In this document: piece by piece, positions 21,701-32,000 of the stretch | Numbering within the stretch: position 1 is the stretch's first letter | How the letters are laid out: the number at the start of each line of letters is the position of its first letter | Assembly (NCBI RefSeq): GCF_910592395.1 | Contig: NC_088317.1 | Span: 13,886,001-13,950,000 of the forward strand | Direction: 5' to 3' | Source of the DNA: Lineus longissimus | Taxonomy: Eukaryota > Nemertea > Pilidiophora > Heteronemertea > Lineidae | Length of the DNA stretch: 64,000 bases | The notes under the pieces: model-generated | Told to the model about the DNA's origin: nothing | Database searches by the model: none | Seen by the model: only the letters and a program-made list of their open reading frames with translations | Program-made: the position numbers and the translations under genes

Positions 21701-24700
21701 AGGTACGACCCCATGACTCAGAGATGGAAGACCTGCAGTGGTATGAACTATGCCAGGGCGAACTTTGCAATCAGTGTGATGGGAAGAACAAAAATATTAG
21801 TGGCGGGTGAGTTCATCGGACGTGATTGCCACAATGTTTATGTCGAAAATAAAGGGGACTTTTTTGACAAGTTTAATTGGCAGAAAATCGATATGAATCT
21901 TTTAACGATAACCATGATTCCTTTGAAACTTGAGAATACTAGTACTATGCATTCGAATTTCTTAGCCGATGTATTTTTTGAGTTATGCAGAAAAACTGAC
22001 TGTTTACTACACTTTTTCTCGAATTCAACACGACGCGTCACCGGTTTATTGTTTAAATGTTTAGGTGGTGTCGTACCCAATGAAGAGGACAGGGCAGAGA
22101 CCCTTACGAACACGGCCGAAATTTATGATCCATACCTAGACAAATGGACACTTATGCCGGAAATGAAGCATTCTTTTAAAGACAGCGCGTGTGTCAGTCG
22201 GGACTTCGAAGTCTTCATTTGTGGAGGGACAAGAGACAAAGATACGCCTGGGACTAAAAGTTCGATGTAAGTTCATGCCGTGCATGAGTAATACCTCTGG
22301 GACGGTAAGGAAAGGATGCCTTCCATGAAAGAGAATGTCACGAGGTTTTCTTTTGTGTTTTTAATTCGTGTTTAATTTGAGTACAGATCGGGTGAATGAT
22401 ACTGCCGGCTATTTCAATGATATTTTCAGTGGATCCAAAATACATGTACCTCAGAACTGCAAGAGAGTAGATTATGCAGGTATATACGGTCAATTGAGTG
22501 GGCAATGTGATAAAGGGGACTCCGTGTGAAATTAGAAATTGGGAAATTGGGAAATCGTAGCCTATGAAGATGGGGAGAAAAAGGAGAAAAGTGAGAAAAA
22601 ACAGTTTTCTCAAACCTGAAAGAATAACAAAGAAAGTATGACGCTGTATCGATAAAAAGTCGTAGCTTCCTTTATGCTGTTTTAAAGCTTTTATATACAA
22701 ATAAAGTAATGTTATCGTTTGTGTTTTCTCATACTGACTAGATTTTCCTCAACGAAACAAAAAACCGAATGACGTGTGCTCTTCTGAAGTCTATCTCTCA
22801 ACATATTCTTGAGTGTTCAACATGTTTAATCGACCATATTAAAGGTCATTTTGTGTGCATAAAGCGAATTCAAATAACTTATCATCTGTACATGTATTTG
22901 ATCCCAAATGCTCACTCATGTATTATAATTTAGTACATGTATAGGAAAGAATGAACCAATTTGTCTGTTTTCGTTGACGACATACATTTAGTTTCCGACT
23001 GTGGAGTGATAGTTCTCAAGTCGCCACTGCAGACCCGTAGCCAGGTTTTTAAAAGAGTAGGGGGGGGGGGGGGGGGGGCAAAATGCTGAAAACATTGGTT
23101 ATTCTCTCCCTGCAGCTACGCCCCTGCAATGAGAATAGTCTAATCCATACTGCTAATAGTTCAGTTTTAATAGCACTTTCCAACGGCATTGCAGGGTTTT
23201 TCGTCGGCAAAAACTAGATGATAAAATAAACAGCGACCATCCGTTCCAGTGTAAGGATTTAACAGAAAGAGTGCCGCTACCAAAAATGCTAGCAAAACAT
23301 TCCATGACGCGGCTTGGGAATGCCATGTACCTCATCGGCGGTAAGTAAAACAAGAAATCTATCCGCCGCGTTTCTCGATATATATAGAAGAATACACTTT
23401 TTGATAAATTTCAAATTGTCTGGAACCATATCATTAAACAACCACGACTCACTAAGACCCGTATCCTAGTCTCACTTTTGTTTTCACGGCAGGCCTTCCA
23501 ACTTCTGAGCAGTTTGTTCTTCATGGTGCCTAGAGAAATGTACACAAGAAAAGCGGCCAAAATGTGCGCTCGATCCTCATTTGGTGAATTTCAGTTATAA
23601 GATAGCATGTGTCCATCATATTAAGATGTGATTTGTCCATGTTACATGTACCAGATGGACACAGTTTATAGTTTTGAAAATTTACCAATGATGAGCGCAC
23701 ATATTGGCCGGGGTTTTTTTCTCGGGCAGCCGTTCTCCCAGGCCTCAAGTAGCACTATCTCGGGCAGAGTGCTCGCGTAAGAAATTGGAATGCATAATAA
23801 GATTCTCGGCAGTCTGGGGAATGATTCTCCTGGGTGGAAAATAAACGATTATATCAGCAATTCATAAAACCGATCATCATAAAACATTTCGAAATAATAC
23901 ACTCTGATTCAGGTCTGGCGAGAGAGGGTCGGACGATACCCGAAGAACCGCCTACTGATCATGAGCCACCACTTGACGAGGTGGCGGAAAGGCTAGAGAC
24001 ATCACCAGGTACAGTGTCCTAAATGAACATGGCCTACTGAAAGAATGTTTTTGTTAACCTTTGTTAAAATCGACGCACGTGAAATTACTCTACCGTTATT
24101 GCATACATAGCTATCACTCCGCGTAAAATGTTCAGTTGGGTCACGGAGATCTTGAACACGGAACACGGATTAAGAGCTTTACGATACGCATTCTTCATTT
24201 AACCAATCAGGTCCTGTTTTAAAGGGACAGCTTGGGCGTGTGATTTACCTGGCCAGGAGGATAATGTACCAACTTGACACCATGCGCCGCCACATGTAGT
24301 ATTACACTGATGCCTTTCCCTGATAACGATTTTCACCCGTGTTGGAAGGCAGTTTTGGGCATGGCTTGCGAATTTCAGGGAGGCCTATTTAGGTTACATC
24401 CCGCTCTAGTGCAAAGAGTTTTCTTCAATACTGTGGAAAAGTTGCGGTCCTGCCGGAAGCCGTTTTTGTATAAAGAAACAACATATCGTATGCCAAAGTT
24501 GACCCTTTAAAGTATTTAAAGTATACATAATGTGGAATTTCACATTGTCATCACAAAAAGTCATACTTGACAAGAGGACATTTTTAACTGCTTGTCAACA
24601 AAAAAGGGACTGAATAAAATTGTCAACCATGCCGTGATGTCGTCAGCTTTAAATGTGGATATGTCGTTTAGGAAAGTTCTTTTTGCGGCCCGGCCCTTGC

Positions 24701-27700
24701 TTCGCCATATAGCAGTCTATTTACAGGATATTTTAGACAATAATATTGTAGGTCCCCTCTTTCTTGGGCTTCACCATCTGCAACTGAAAAAAGATAATAC
24801 AGTATGTGGGCACACCACTAATTGTGCCGAATCTTCAGTATATTTCCCCAGCCCTCATTTTACAAAATATGTGAAGTCACCATAAATTTGAGCTATACAG
24901 TATATTTTTACAATATGACACACTGCCTTGTAAGTGTACGCCCTGTAGCTCTTCGCAGCTCTGTGCGGAGCATGTACGGGTATTTGCTAGTGGCTAATAT
25001 ATGTATATACATTGTATATATATCAATTGGCATTTATGAAAGGCCCATCATGTATGTACGAAAGTGTACTTAATCGCATTAATATTTATATCAATTGGCA
25101 TATGAAAGGCCCAAATGCACCAAAGTTTCATTAACCGCAAAGGTTACCAACTGCTAAGTTATAATCATTTTCCCATCTGCGTAACTCTCTGGTTCTCATG
25201 AATTTGTATGTAAGCTTATAGTTGACAGATCGGAAAATGATGCATAATACATTTGTGTCAAATTCAAACGCATAATAGTTTAGTTTTATTCGAATTTGCA
25301 ACCTGCTCACTCAACCCAATTGTTACAAATCGACAGCTTGGGGGGTACGTTCAAGAGCCAACCCTTTGTTTACGAAAACGTAACTTCCCTAAAAAATTTA
25401 ACCATTTTTGGTTGTTTAATTGAGTTGGTGAACTGCTGGAGATAAAACTCCAACTGTCAATTGACAAACCTTGAAATCAACCTACCAACAAGATTTGTCT
25501 TTGTTAACGAGCTGAATTTGTTGACTAAGCAAATTAGATTTATTAATTAACCGACTTGGTAATTACTACTGTGGTTCGACCAACTTGACTACTCACCATT
25601 GACCAACTTGCCTAGTAAGTCTTGGAATTAAGACCTCACAATGGCCGAGTTCGTTTGGGACCCAAGGGTAGAGGAGGAGTGTCACGTGGGATTACATCAT
25701 GTTTAAAATGAACATCTCGTGTTAGGATTTACTAACCTCGACATCCGGGGACTACTTGATTTGCAATTCAAAATGGCGGCACCGTCGACCCTGGACACGC
25801 CCCTTCGTCACATGCCGTGTCACCTTCTGTTCTATGACCCATCTGGTAAGCCGAAGAAGGGAGGACCATTTTTTTGCTGCCATCTGAATTCAGGCAGCAC
25901 AACTATAATTCTAATAGGGTATTAACCCATTCTCCCACACGCACAACCAGTGGAAATGCGACAACTAGTGAAGGGGAGGTTGGTCATTCTGCTCAAAAGC
26001 TTTCATTGTAACATTTCCCAAAGTTGCAGGGTCAAAGAAAAGTCAGTATTCGACCGCGCCCAACTCAGACCTGTCGAAAAAGAGGGTCATTTTCAAGACT
26101 TCGCCAAAAACGAAAGGGTTGATATATTTTGTTCATTTTTGAAATACATGCGCTACCTTTTGTTTCTTCAGGTGTCTATTGTCACAGGTCAAGGAGTCGA
26201 TCGTCTGCCAGAACGAACATCCTGGCTTCTCGGGAAAACTGGCATACCTGTCCAGAAATGAAACAGCCTCGATGCGAGGCCGGACTTGTCGCTACAGGTA
26301 AAGGTGTGCCCTTCACAGACAAAAAACAATGAAAGCGCAAATTTCGGGTTTGACCACTGTTAGATTTAAAACAAGGGAAGTCCCTGCATGCAATTGTCGT
26401 CAGGAGTATTAAACCCTAAACGAGTAGTTGTTACTCAACCGGAATCGGAATACCATCTAAACCATGGGAGCAGTATAGGAATGAAGTGTACAGATATCAG
26501 CTACGCTATTATTTATACCAAAGAGGTATACGTCGAGCATTCTGATTCGGTGACAGAAAATGCCCTCACAGTTTCGTTACAGCAATGCTCATTGGCTAAT
26601 CGTCAAGTCCACGAATTCCCGCTATTTATGTGGCTAGGATAACGTGATGGGCTGCCCAGGGAGTCTTGATCAGAGTGGCTTGTAGACGAGTTTCCATACA
26701 GTCAGGATGTATGTAGGACGCATAAAAAATGACAGTGTCGGCAGCTTAACATCTTCAAAAATGTGCCACAAAAAATACGATTTTGTTGAAAGCCTCCCAG
26801 CCACAAACAAAATTTACAAAATTGGCATTCAGCCTAAAAAATCAGAACCCACTTTCTGTTTGATCGTTTTACGGCGGTTGTTGCTAAGTGATGGAACATG
26901 CCTGGCTCCCTTCAATATCATTCCATCAAAGCGGTCTGAACGGTCCGTGCATCCATTTATGTATAGACATCATACCCAGACTGGGACCCTTTTTGATTGC
27001 AAATAAAAAGTAAATAACAGACGATTCATCAATAGTAATTGACAGTAATTGCATCGGAAAAAAAACTCGCATGTATAAAAATCATTATTTCAAAATAGGA
27101 TATTTCGGGCCTTGAAAACAAGGTTTTCCGGCCAAGAGAAATATGCACACCGTATATAGTAGTCTGTTGGCAAAGTGAAAGAACCCAAATCAAGGTTTCC
27201 ACATCTTCGACGTGCATATTTATTAGTGTTGGTCAGAAAAACAAAAAAGGTTTTTCAAATTCTCAAAAATCTTCTTTTCTTTTAGAGTGCACCGTGAATT
27301 ACACATGATATATATATCATGCAAATCATCTGAACTAGACGGGTGCTGTTCCTGTATCAATATCTTGGATATGTGAGCTTTTCAACTTTAAAGACGAGAG
27401 ATGTGTTTTTTCCTGATTTGGCTAATAGGATTAGCGCGCTCGTCGTAATCATTGCGCTCTCCTCGATCTCTATATGTAGTGTTGGTTTCACCTAGATGTC
27501 CTCTCTTTCAGGAAATCGAATCTACGTCATCGGTGGTCATGATCACACTCATCCGGATAAATCGATCCTGGAGGTCGATTCTTACCATGTGATCAAGGAA
27601 AAATGGCAGACCGCGTTTACACTTGACGAGCGCTCCTACACGAGCGTTGATTGCTGTATGATTGATGTTCCTGTGACGAACACCGCTTTCAAGTGCGAGG

Positions 27701-27735
27701 CATTCACTGGAACATGTAAATGGGTGATGTGGTGA
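18621..27735 (+). CDS. Kelch-repeat protein gene (seven exons, whole span)
   Basis: A spliced gene: 18621-18732, 21354-21806, 22065-22266, 23234-23340, 23913-24008, 26172-26297 and 27512-27735, about 439 codons, with every GT/AG boundary and phase agreeing. The product is a Kelch beta-propeller protein. Double-glycine blade signatures are VYVVGG, VFICGG, MYLIGG and IYVIGG, plus VAG|G formed by splicing, each with a later tryptophan (RYDPMTQRW, YDPYLDKW, SRENWHTCPEM, KEKWQTAF). Five or six blades are visible. I find no BTB or BACK domain; residues 1-120 are unlike either. If BTB exons exist they would lie left of 18621. It may act as a substrate adaptor like other Kelch proteins, but without BTB that is unproven. 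It is convergent with the large minus-strand gene. Confidence 0.82.
19279..19591. mobile_element. MITE family M1, copy 1
   Basis: Ends TTTTAAAGGAACAACTTGGGC and its near complement GCCCAAGTTGTCCCTTTAAA. Two relatives lie at 24218-24511 (inverted) and 40925-41232; the shared interior includes CCAGCAGGACCG and CAAAAACTGCCTCGC. Confidence 0.8.
19810..20379. mobile_element. Foldback element FB-2 (TATGG...CCATA ends, 6-bp TSD)
   Basis: TATGGCAAGCCAGAGTGG at the left end is inverted at the right (CCACTCTGGCTTGCCATA), and TACGTC is duplicated at 19804-19809 and 20380-20385. Arms of about 120 bases consist of AT-rich TTTTATGTCCATATA-like units. The outer 18 bases nearly match those of FB-1 while the interiors are unrelated. 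Confidence 0.85.
20460..20952. repeat. GTAAAAATCC-ended inverted repeat, copy 1
   Basis: Left edge carries CCTAACGGTAAAAATCCC and the right edge tandem copies of GGATTTTTACCGTTA, in inverse orientation, around an A/T-rich core with AAATATTCCAAATATCTCAG. A second copy lies at 58696-59052. Confidence 0.75.
21354..21806 (+). CDS. Kelch gene, exon 2
   Basis: Acceptor TTTTTTTGCAG; enters and leaves in phase 1. Encodes a low-complexity start (SVPTTPTAAKT) and blade 1 (ALACDNSVYVVGG ... MTQRWKTCSGM), ending at ILVAG with donor GTGAGT. The reading frame stays open through the following intron. Confidence 0.85.
22065..22266 (+). CDS. Kelch gene, exon 3
   Basis: Acceptor TTAAATGTTTAG. Encodes GVVPNEEDRAETLTNTAEIY and DKWTLMPEM, completing blade 2 when joined to exon 2, then the VFICGG of blade 3. 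Ends in phase 2 at donor GTAAGT. Confidence 0.85.
23060..23078. repeat. Poly-G run
   Basis: Nineteen consecutive G bases in intron 3 of the Kelch gene; the true length is uncertain in sequencing and assembly. Confidence 0.9.
23234..23340 (+). CDS. Kelch gene, exon 4
   Basis: Acceptor AAATAAACAG, phase 2 in and 1 out. Encodes CKDLTERVPLPKM and RLGNAMYLIG, closing blade 3 and opening blade 4; the donor GTAAGT splits the second glycine of the double-Gly motif. Confidence 0.85.
23913..24008 (+). CDS. Kelch gene, exon 5
   Basis: Acceptor CTCTGATTCAG, donor GTACAG, phase 1-1. Supplies the second Gly of blade 4 and a proline- and glutamate-rich loop (TIPEEPPTDHEPPLDEVAE). It could be skipped without changing frame. 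Confidence 0.8.
24218..24511. mobile_element. MITE family M1, copy 2 (inverted)
   Basis: TTTTAAAGGGACAGCTTGGGC at left and GCCAAAGTTGACCCTTTAAA at right; reverse orientation to copy 1. Lies in intron 5 of the Kelch gene. Confidence 0.75.
25018..25150. repeat. Short tandem duplication
   Basis: ATATCAATTGGCATTTATGA followed by AAGGCCCA recurs about 70 bases downstream with drift. Intronic. Confidence 0.6.
26172..26297 (+). CDS. Kelch gene, exon 6
   Basis: Acceptor TTGTTTCTTCAG, donor GTAAAG, phase 1-1. Begins with an Arg/Ser-rich loop (HRSRSRSSARTN) and ends blade 4 and opens blade 5 with SRENWHTCPEMKQPRCEAG, a clear Kelch W-to-G segment. Confidence 0.85.
27512..27735 (+). CDS. Kelch gene, terminal exon
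   Basis: Acceptor CTCTCTTTCAG. Encodes NRIYVIGGHDHTHPDKSI and KEKWQTAFTLDERSYTSVD, the last clear blade, then a Cys-containing tail ending VMW at a TGA stop. Confidence 0.88.
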
Positions 27736-28853
27736 TCAACTGATCATGTCGATTGTATCGGGCGACCAAAATATACATGTATCCGTAGACTGATTTCACA
27801 TGTCTCTTGGACGAGTCCCTGAAATTCGTTGAAACTGAACTGGAGGTATTGGTTGTCTCACCAAAACCGCGAGGTTTGAGCTAAAATCTGGTCCAAAAGA
27901 GGCTGAACCGACATTTTTAGCTCCACCCGAGCGGGCTTGCATTTGAGAAAATGAACACCGACAGTGGGGTATCAATTTCTATTCCAGAAACATCTCAAAT
28001 TAAACAACGAAAACGTACTTTTAAATGCTTTTTGAATGCTTCATTATTTTGCGCCAACCCAAGCGGTGGTGGTTGCCAAACCAATGACCACTATATTCAA
28101 AATGAGGCTCCGTTCGCTCATGGTGCATTTATACTGTAAAGTGCAGTTCATTCAAGACCTAGGTGTTTTAGAATATATGACAAAATGCACCTCGTGTATA
28201 TCTTCACTTAGTGGGTAAGGGTAACGAGATGTAACTAGAAAATATTTGAAATAAATAGATAACCCGTAGCGTAAATGACAAAATTGTACCTCAATTTTAT
28301 TTCTAACCGCCTTGCCTCCACATACCGGTGATGCATATGATAACATTGGCTCGAACTAAAAATCGCTGTCTGTTGACAAGTTGCCCACAGACGATTCCTT
28401 AACCATGGTTATTTGTTAACAAATCCCGAGCTACTGAAACGCGTCCAAAGTATAGATTGACAAGGGATGCTGGGCGCGACATTGCACATTACATATCATC
28501 TAACCAGGAACTATAGTCTGATGATCTTGTTGGTGTGAAACATCTTCTGGGTTATTCGAATATCAACATGTTAAGCGATCTGCAATGTTTTAATGAAAGC
28601 CGTAGACTGAATGTGAGTGCTGGGAACAAAAGTCTGAAACTTCTCCGACAAGGTGTATGACTGCTAATTGAGAGCAGTGGTTGTTGATGTTAAGTGGTGA
28701 TATCGACCTGGTTGCAAGCGTGATTCCAGAACCGATACAAAGATGTGTGGTCTTGACCGTTACAGTAAACCTGTTCGTGAAAATTGGGCAGAAAATCAGA
28801 TGATGATGTAACCTTGTGAGCATCTAGTACACCTCCGTTGTAAAGCGCCCACA
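27736..28853. other. Convergent intergenic region
   Basis: Separates the stops of the Kelch gene (plus) and the large gene (minus). AATAAA-like hexamers occur for both strands (AATAAA near 28246 on plus; TTTATT near 28296, i.e. AATAAA on minus), so the two 3' ends may meet or overlap. A diverged repeat with GTCTCACCAAAACCGCGAGG lies at 27848-27945. Confidence 0.4.
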
Positions 28854-29029
28854 CTAGTATGATCCTTTCATCGTCGAATTATGGCTCGAACCATGGCTCG
28901 AATCAAGGCTGGAATCATGGCTGGAATCACGGCTCGAATCATTGCTCGAATCATGGCTCGAATCCTTTACTTTCAATTTTGCTGAGCCTTTTACTTTCTT
29001 TTGAACCTTTTTTATGACCCGGCTTATGG
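28854..29029 (-). CDS. Matrix gene, terminal exon: Asp-Ser-Ser repeats
   Basis: Acceptor CTCTATTTCAG, entered in phase 1. After a Lys-rich start (VIKKVQKKVKG) come seven four-residue units on the pattern DSSH (DSSHDSSNDSSRDSSHDSS, then LDSSHGSSHN), encoded by a 12-base tandem repeat, then TAG. DSS repeats are known from mineral-associated phosphoproteins such as dentin phosphophoryn; here the run is short. The other two frames of the exon hit stops. Confidence 0.75.
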
Positions 29030-32000
29030 CTGAAATAGAGAAGAAATACGTACACATTTTCTAAATACAAGAATATTGATGCTAAGATGATACATGATGT
29101 AAAAGTCGGTAAAATGAACGTTGCGAAGAACGAAATTATAGAAAGGTGTACAGGTGGAAAGGTTTGAAATGTCCTAAGGAGAGGGTGTCCAGGAAACAAA
29201 CGATTCTATAACCCGCTGTTAGGTATTGACAATCATGATCTCTATAAAACTATAGGCCTATTATATACAATAGGGACGGACCCTTTTCACGTGTTGGACA
29301 TTTTAGACTATTACACCGGTGTAAAAGAATTGGACATCCTGGGAATGCAGGACCCCATACAATTGCTGTGTATTGTCAACGAATGTGGTTAATGGTTTGG
29401 TTAGGGTCAGCTACATAATCTTCAACACAGGAACTCGGCGACTCTATTCACTTTAACAAAAGGACCGGACTTAGATTCCGGGGGGACTTGCATTTCTTTT
29501 ACACCGATATAAAAAATATATAATGTAAGCTCGCTTATATATTTTTGCCGGTATGAAATGAATACCTGACCGCAGTTTCGACCGCTGTTTGGAATGATGA
29601 AAATTATGCTCCAAATATGGCTGTCATCGTTCTCAAACAGTTGTTTTCTCGGTTGGTATATGCATTTCTTAATTTCGGAATGGATACTTCCTTCGAGCAT
29701 CAATCAGTAAGCCTACGACCTTGGTACAAAGGACCATTAGTGACGACGAGATCAATTGCCTAACTTTTAGTTGATGTCACTTAGACGTATACAGTTTCAG
29801 TTTTGCCCTTGGGAAATAAGTGGTGCGATTTTGTTTTCCACTCTCAGGCCCGTCGTTCGAAGTTTTTGGTTCGATGTAATTTTCACGACACCATAATAAC
29901 CCTTTGCAATAAAATAGGTGATTTTTCACGAATGGGTTTTATGATCGAAGTATGTCAGTTTTGGCCACCCGATATCTAGGAGCCGTCCGGTAGTTTTTCC
30001 AATGTCACTGCTGTGTACTAGGATGTCTTCTTGGAAGAATATAAATTACATACCTGCTTTTTTACTTTTAGAACTGTCTGTCACTGGAAGAGAAAGTAAT
30101 GAAATATTCAATAAATTCATCACCTTGGTGAGATTTATGTAGTGTTCAAAATGACACAAGTATGATCAGTGGTTGCTCTGCTCCGTGAGTGGTTTTTTTG
30201 GCAAATCGTTGATCTTCGATAGTTACTAGATTATTGATACATTATTTCGATAAATTTTAAAGACTGCTGGATCCACTCACCAATAAGATCCCAAGCCTGA
30301 CAATACCCGATTTGTACCACCGATGGGTAGAGTCTAAACAGCCGAACACAATAGTAGGCCTTTCGCAGCCATAAACGGGGTGGGATATCTATTCAAGAGT
30401 TAACAACGTAATCGTCATGAATAGTCATGACTCTACAGCGGAAGTTTTCATATTACAATTAATAATAGATATAAATTACGGGGAATTAGTTGATATTATA
30501 ATTTTCTTATGTACGTCCAATAGATATCCCACCTCGTTTATGGCAGTGCGAAAGGCCTACTATTATGCCCGGTTGTTTAGACTCTACCCATCGAGGCGGT
30601 AGTAGAAATCGGGTATTGTCGGGCTTGGGATCCTATTGGCGAGTATACCCATTATATTCAACAACGGCCGACTATTCCAAGTTGTCCGCAGACATTACGG
30701 TCCATTCATGCAACGTAGGCACCACAGGAGTAGGACATTGGACAGGTGGTATGAAAAGTTGAAACGACCTAAAATGAAACAAGCCAATCTAAACGAACCA
30801 AATAAACATTTCACTTTTTTGGGGGGAAAATCATGTTTAGAATATGATTGTAAGCGTTAAGTTGATATTTGCATTGAATAAAAATGCAACATTAATCCCA
30901 TTTTAATAATTTGACCCGTTTAAAGTTTAAAAAAGCGAAAATGAGAGAGTAAATGAACAGTTCGTTGTTGAACCATATAAGGCTTGAACTTGAATTATAT
31001 CATTTTTCATGCCATAACATACTTGACCGAATCCTGCAATGAATATTACATGTAAACTTGATCTTCGATTTCAGATTTAAAACGCTTATTTGGCTCATTT
31101 AGTTTGGCTTGTTTCATTTGGCTCGTTTCAATATTTGCATACTACCATGCTTAAGGGGGTAGCAGATAGGAGGCAGTTAAAGAGGTTGAATAGCGCCTCC
31201 AGAAGCAAGCAACAGCGCCACCCGTAGCAGAAATAAGAACTGCTTAGTGACGTCATGGTTTCCATATACGGCATCTCATTTGCATACTTTTACAACCTTA
31301 TTTACTACGAGTTATAAATATGCCAGTAGCACGTGTATCATGCCGGGCGGCGCTGTCAGGTGTTTCCACTATGGGTTACATAATCGGCTACAAAGAGGCC
31401 AGTGTTCTAGTAAATGAAGTTAGCAATGATAGCGAAAGAATGTTAGTGTATGTTACGCAGTCAATAGCGATAGTAGTGAGTTGGAGAGAGGAGAAAATGG
31501 AAAATGGAGAGAATAGTAGTGTGGATTTCGAGTCCCAAGAAGAAACTTTGCAAAGTTTTCATCAAACTGATAATCATATTCCTTCCTTCTCTGTCTCCAA
31601 CAATTAAAAGTTACTGCAGTCAACCTGATCCGTTTATCCGCGAGCGAATCGACGAGACGAAGCATTTTTCAAGCATCCGAATGGTACCTTACAGATCCGC
31701 AAGGGGCGCGTTACCGAAAATGTTGCAAAAATCAATAACGTGATCGTAAATATTGTCATATTTTTCAAAATGAGAGTATGTAAATGATACGCAGACGGTA
31801 AACCAATGAAAGGCCAGTATCTATTGAACCTTACAAGTGATTTGGGGGCCTTGAAACTCCTTATATTTATCAATGAAACCTTATTCCCGCCTAAGGTTTT
31901 GACCGGGCCGTCCAAAACTCCCCATTTTTTGGAGGGCCATTCCCTTTAACGACCAAATTGCTAGCTTACCCTTGCAACCTTTTTCTGTCTGGCTCGATCC

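Noticed and set aside
31634-31915. A 93-codon minus frame as an additional matrix-gene exon
   Set aside because: No acceptor AG is placed before the interesting part, and no donor in phase 1 follows; it lacks the module pattern.
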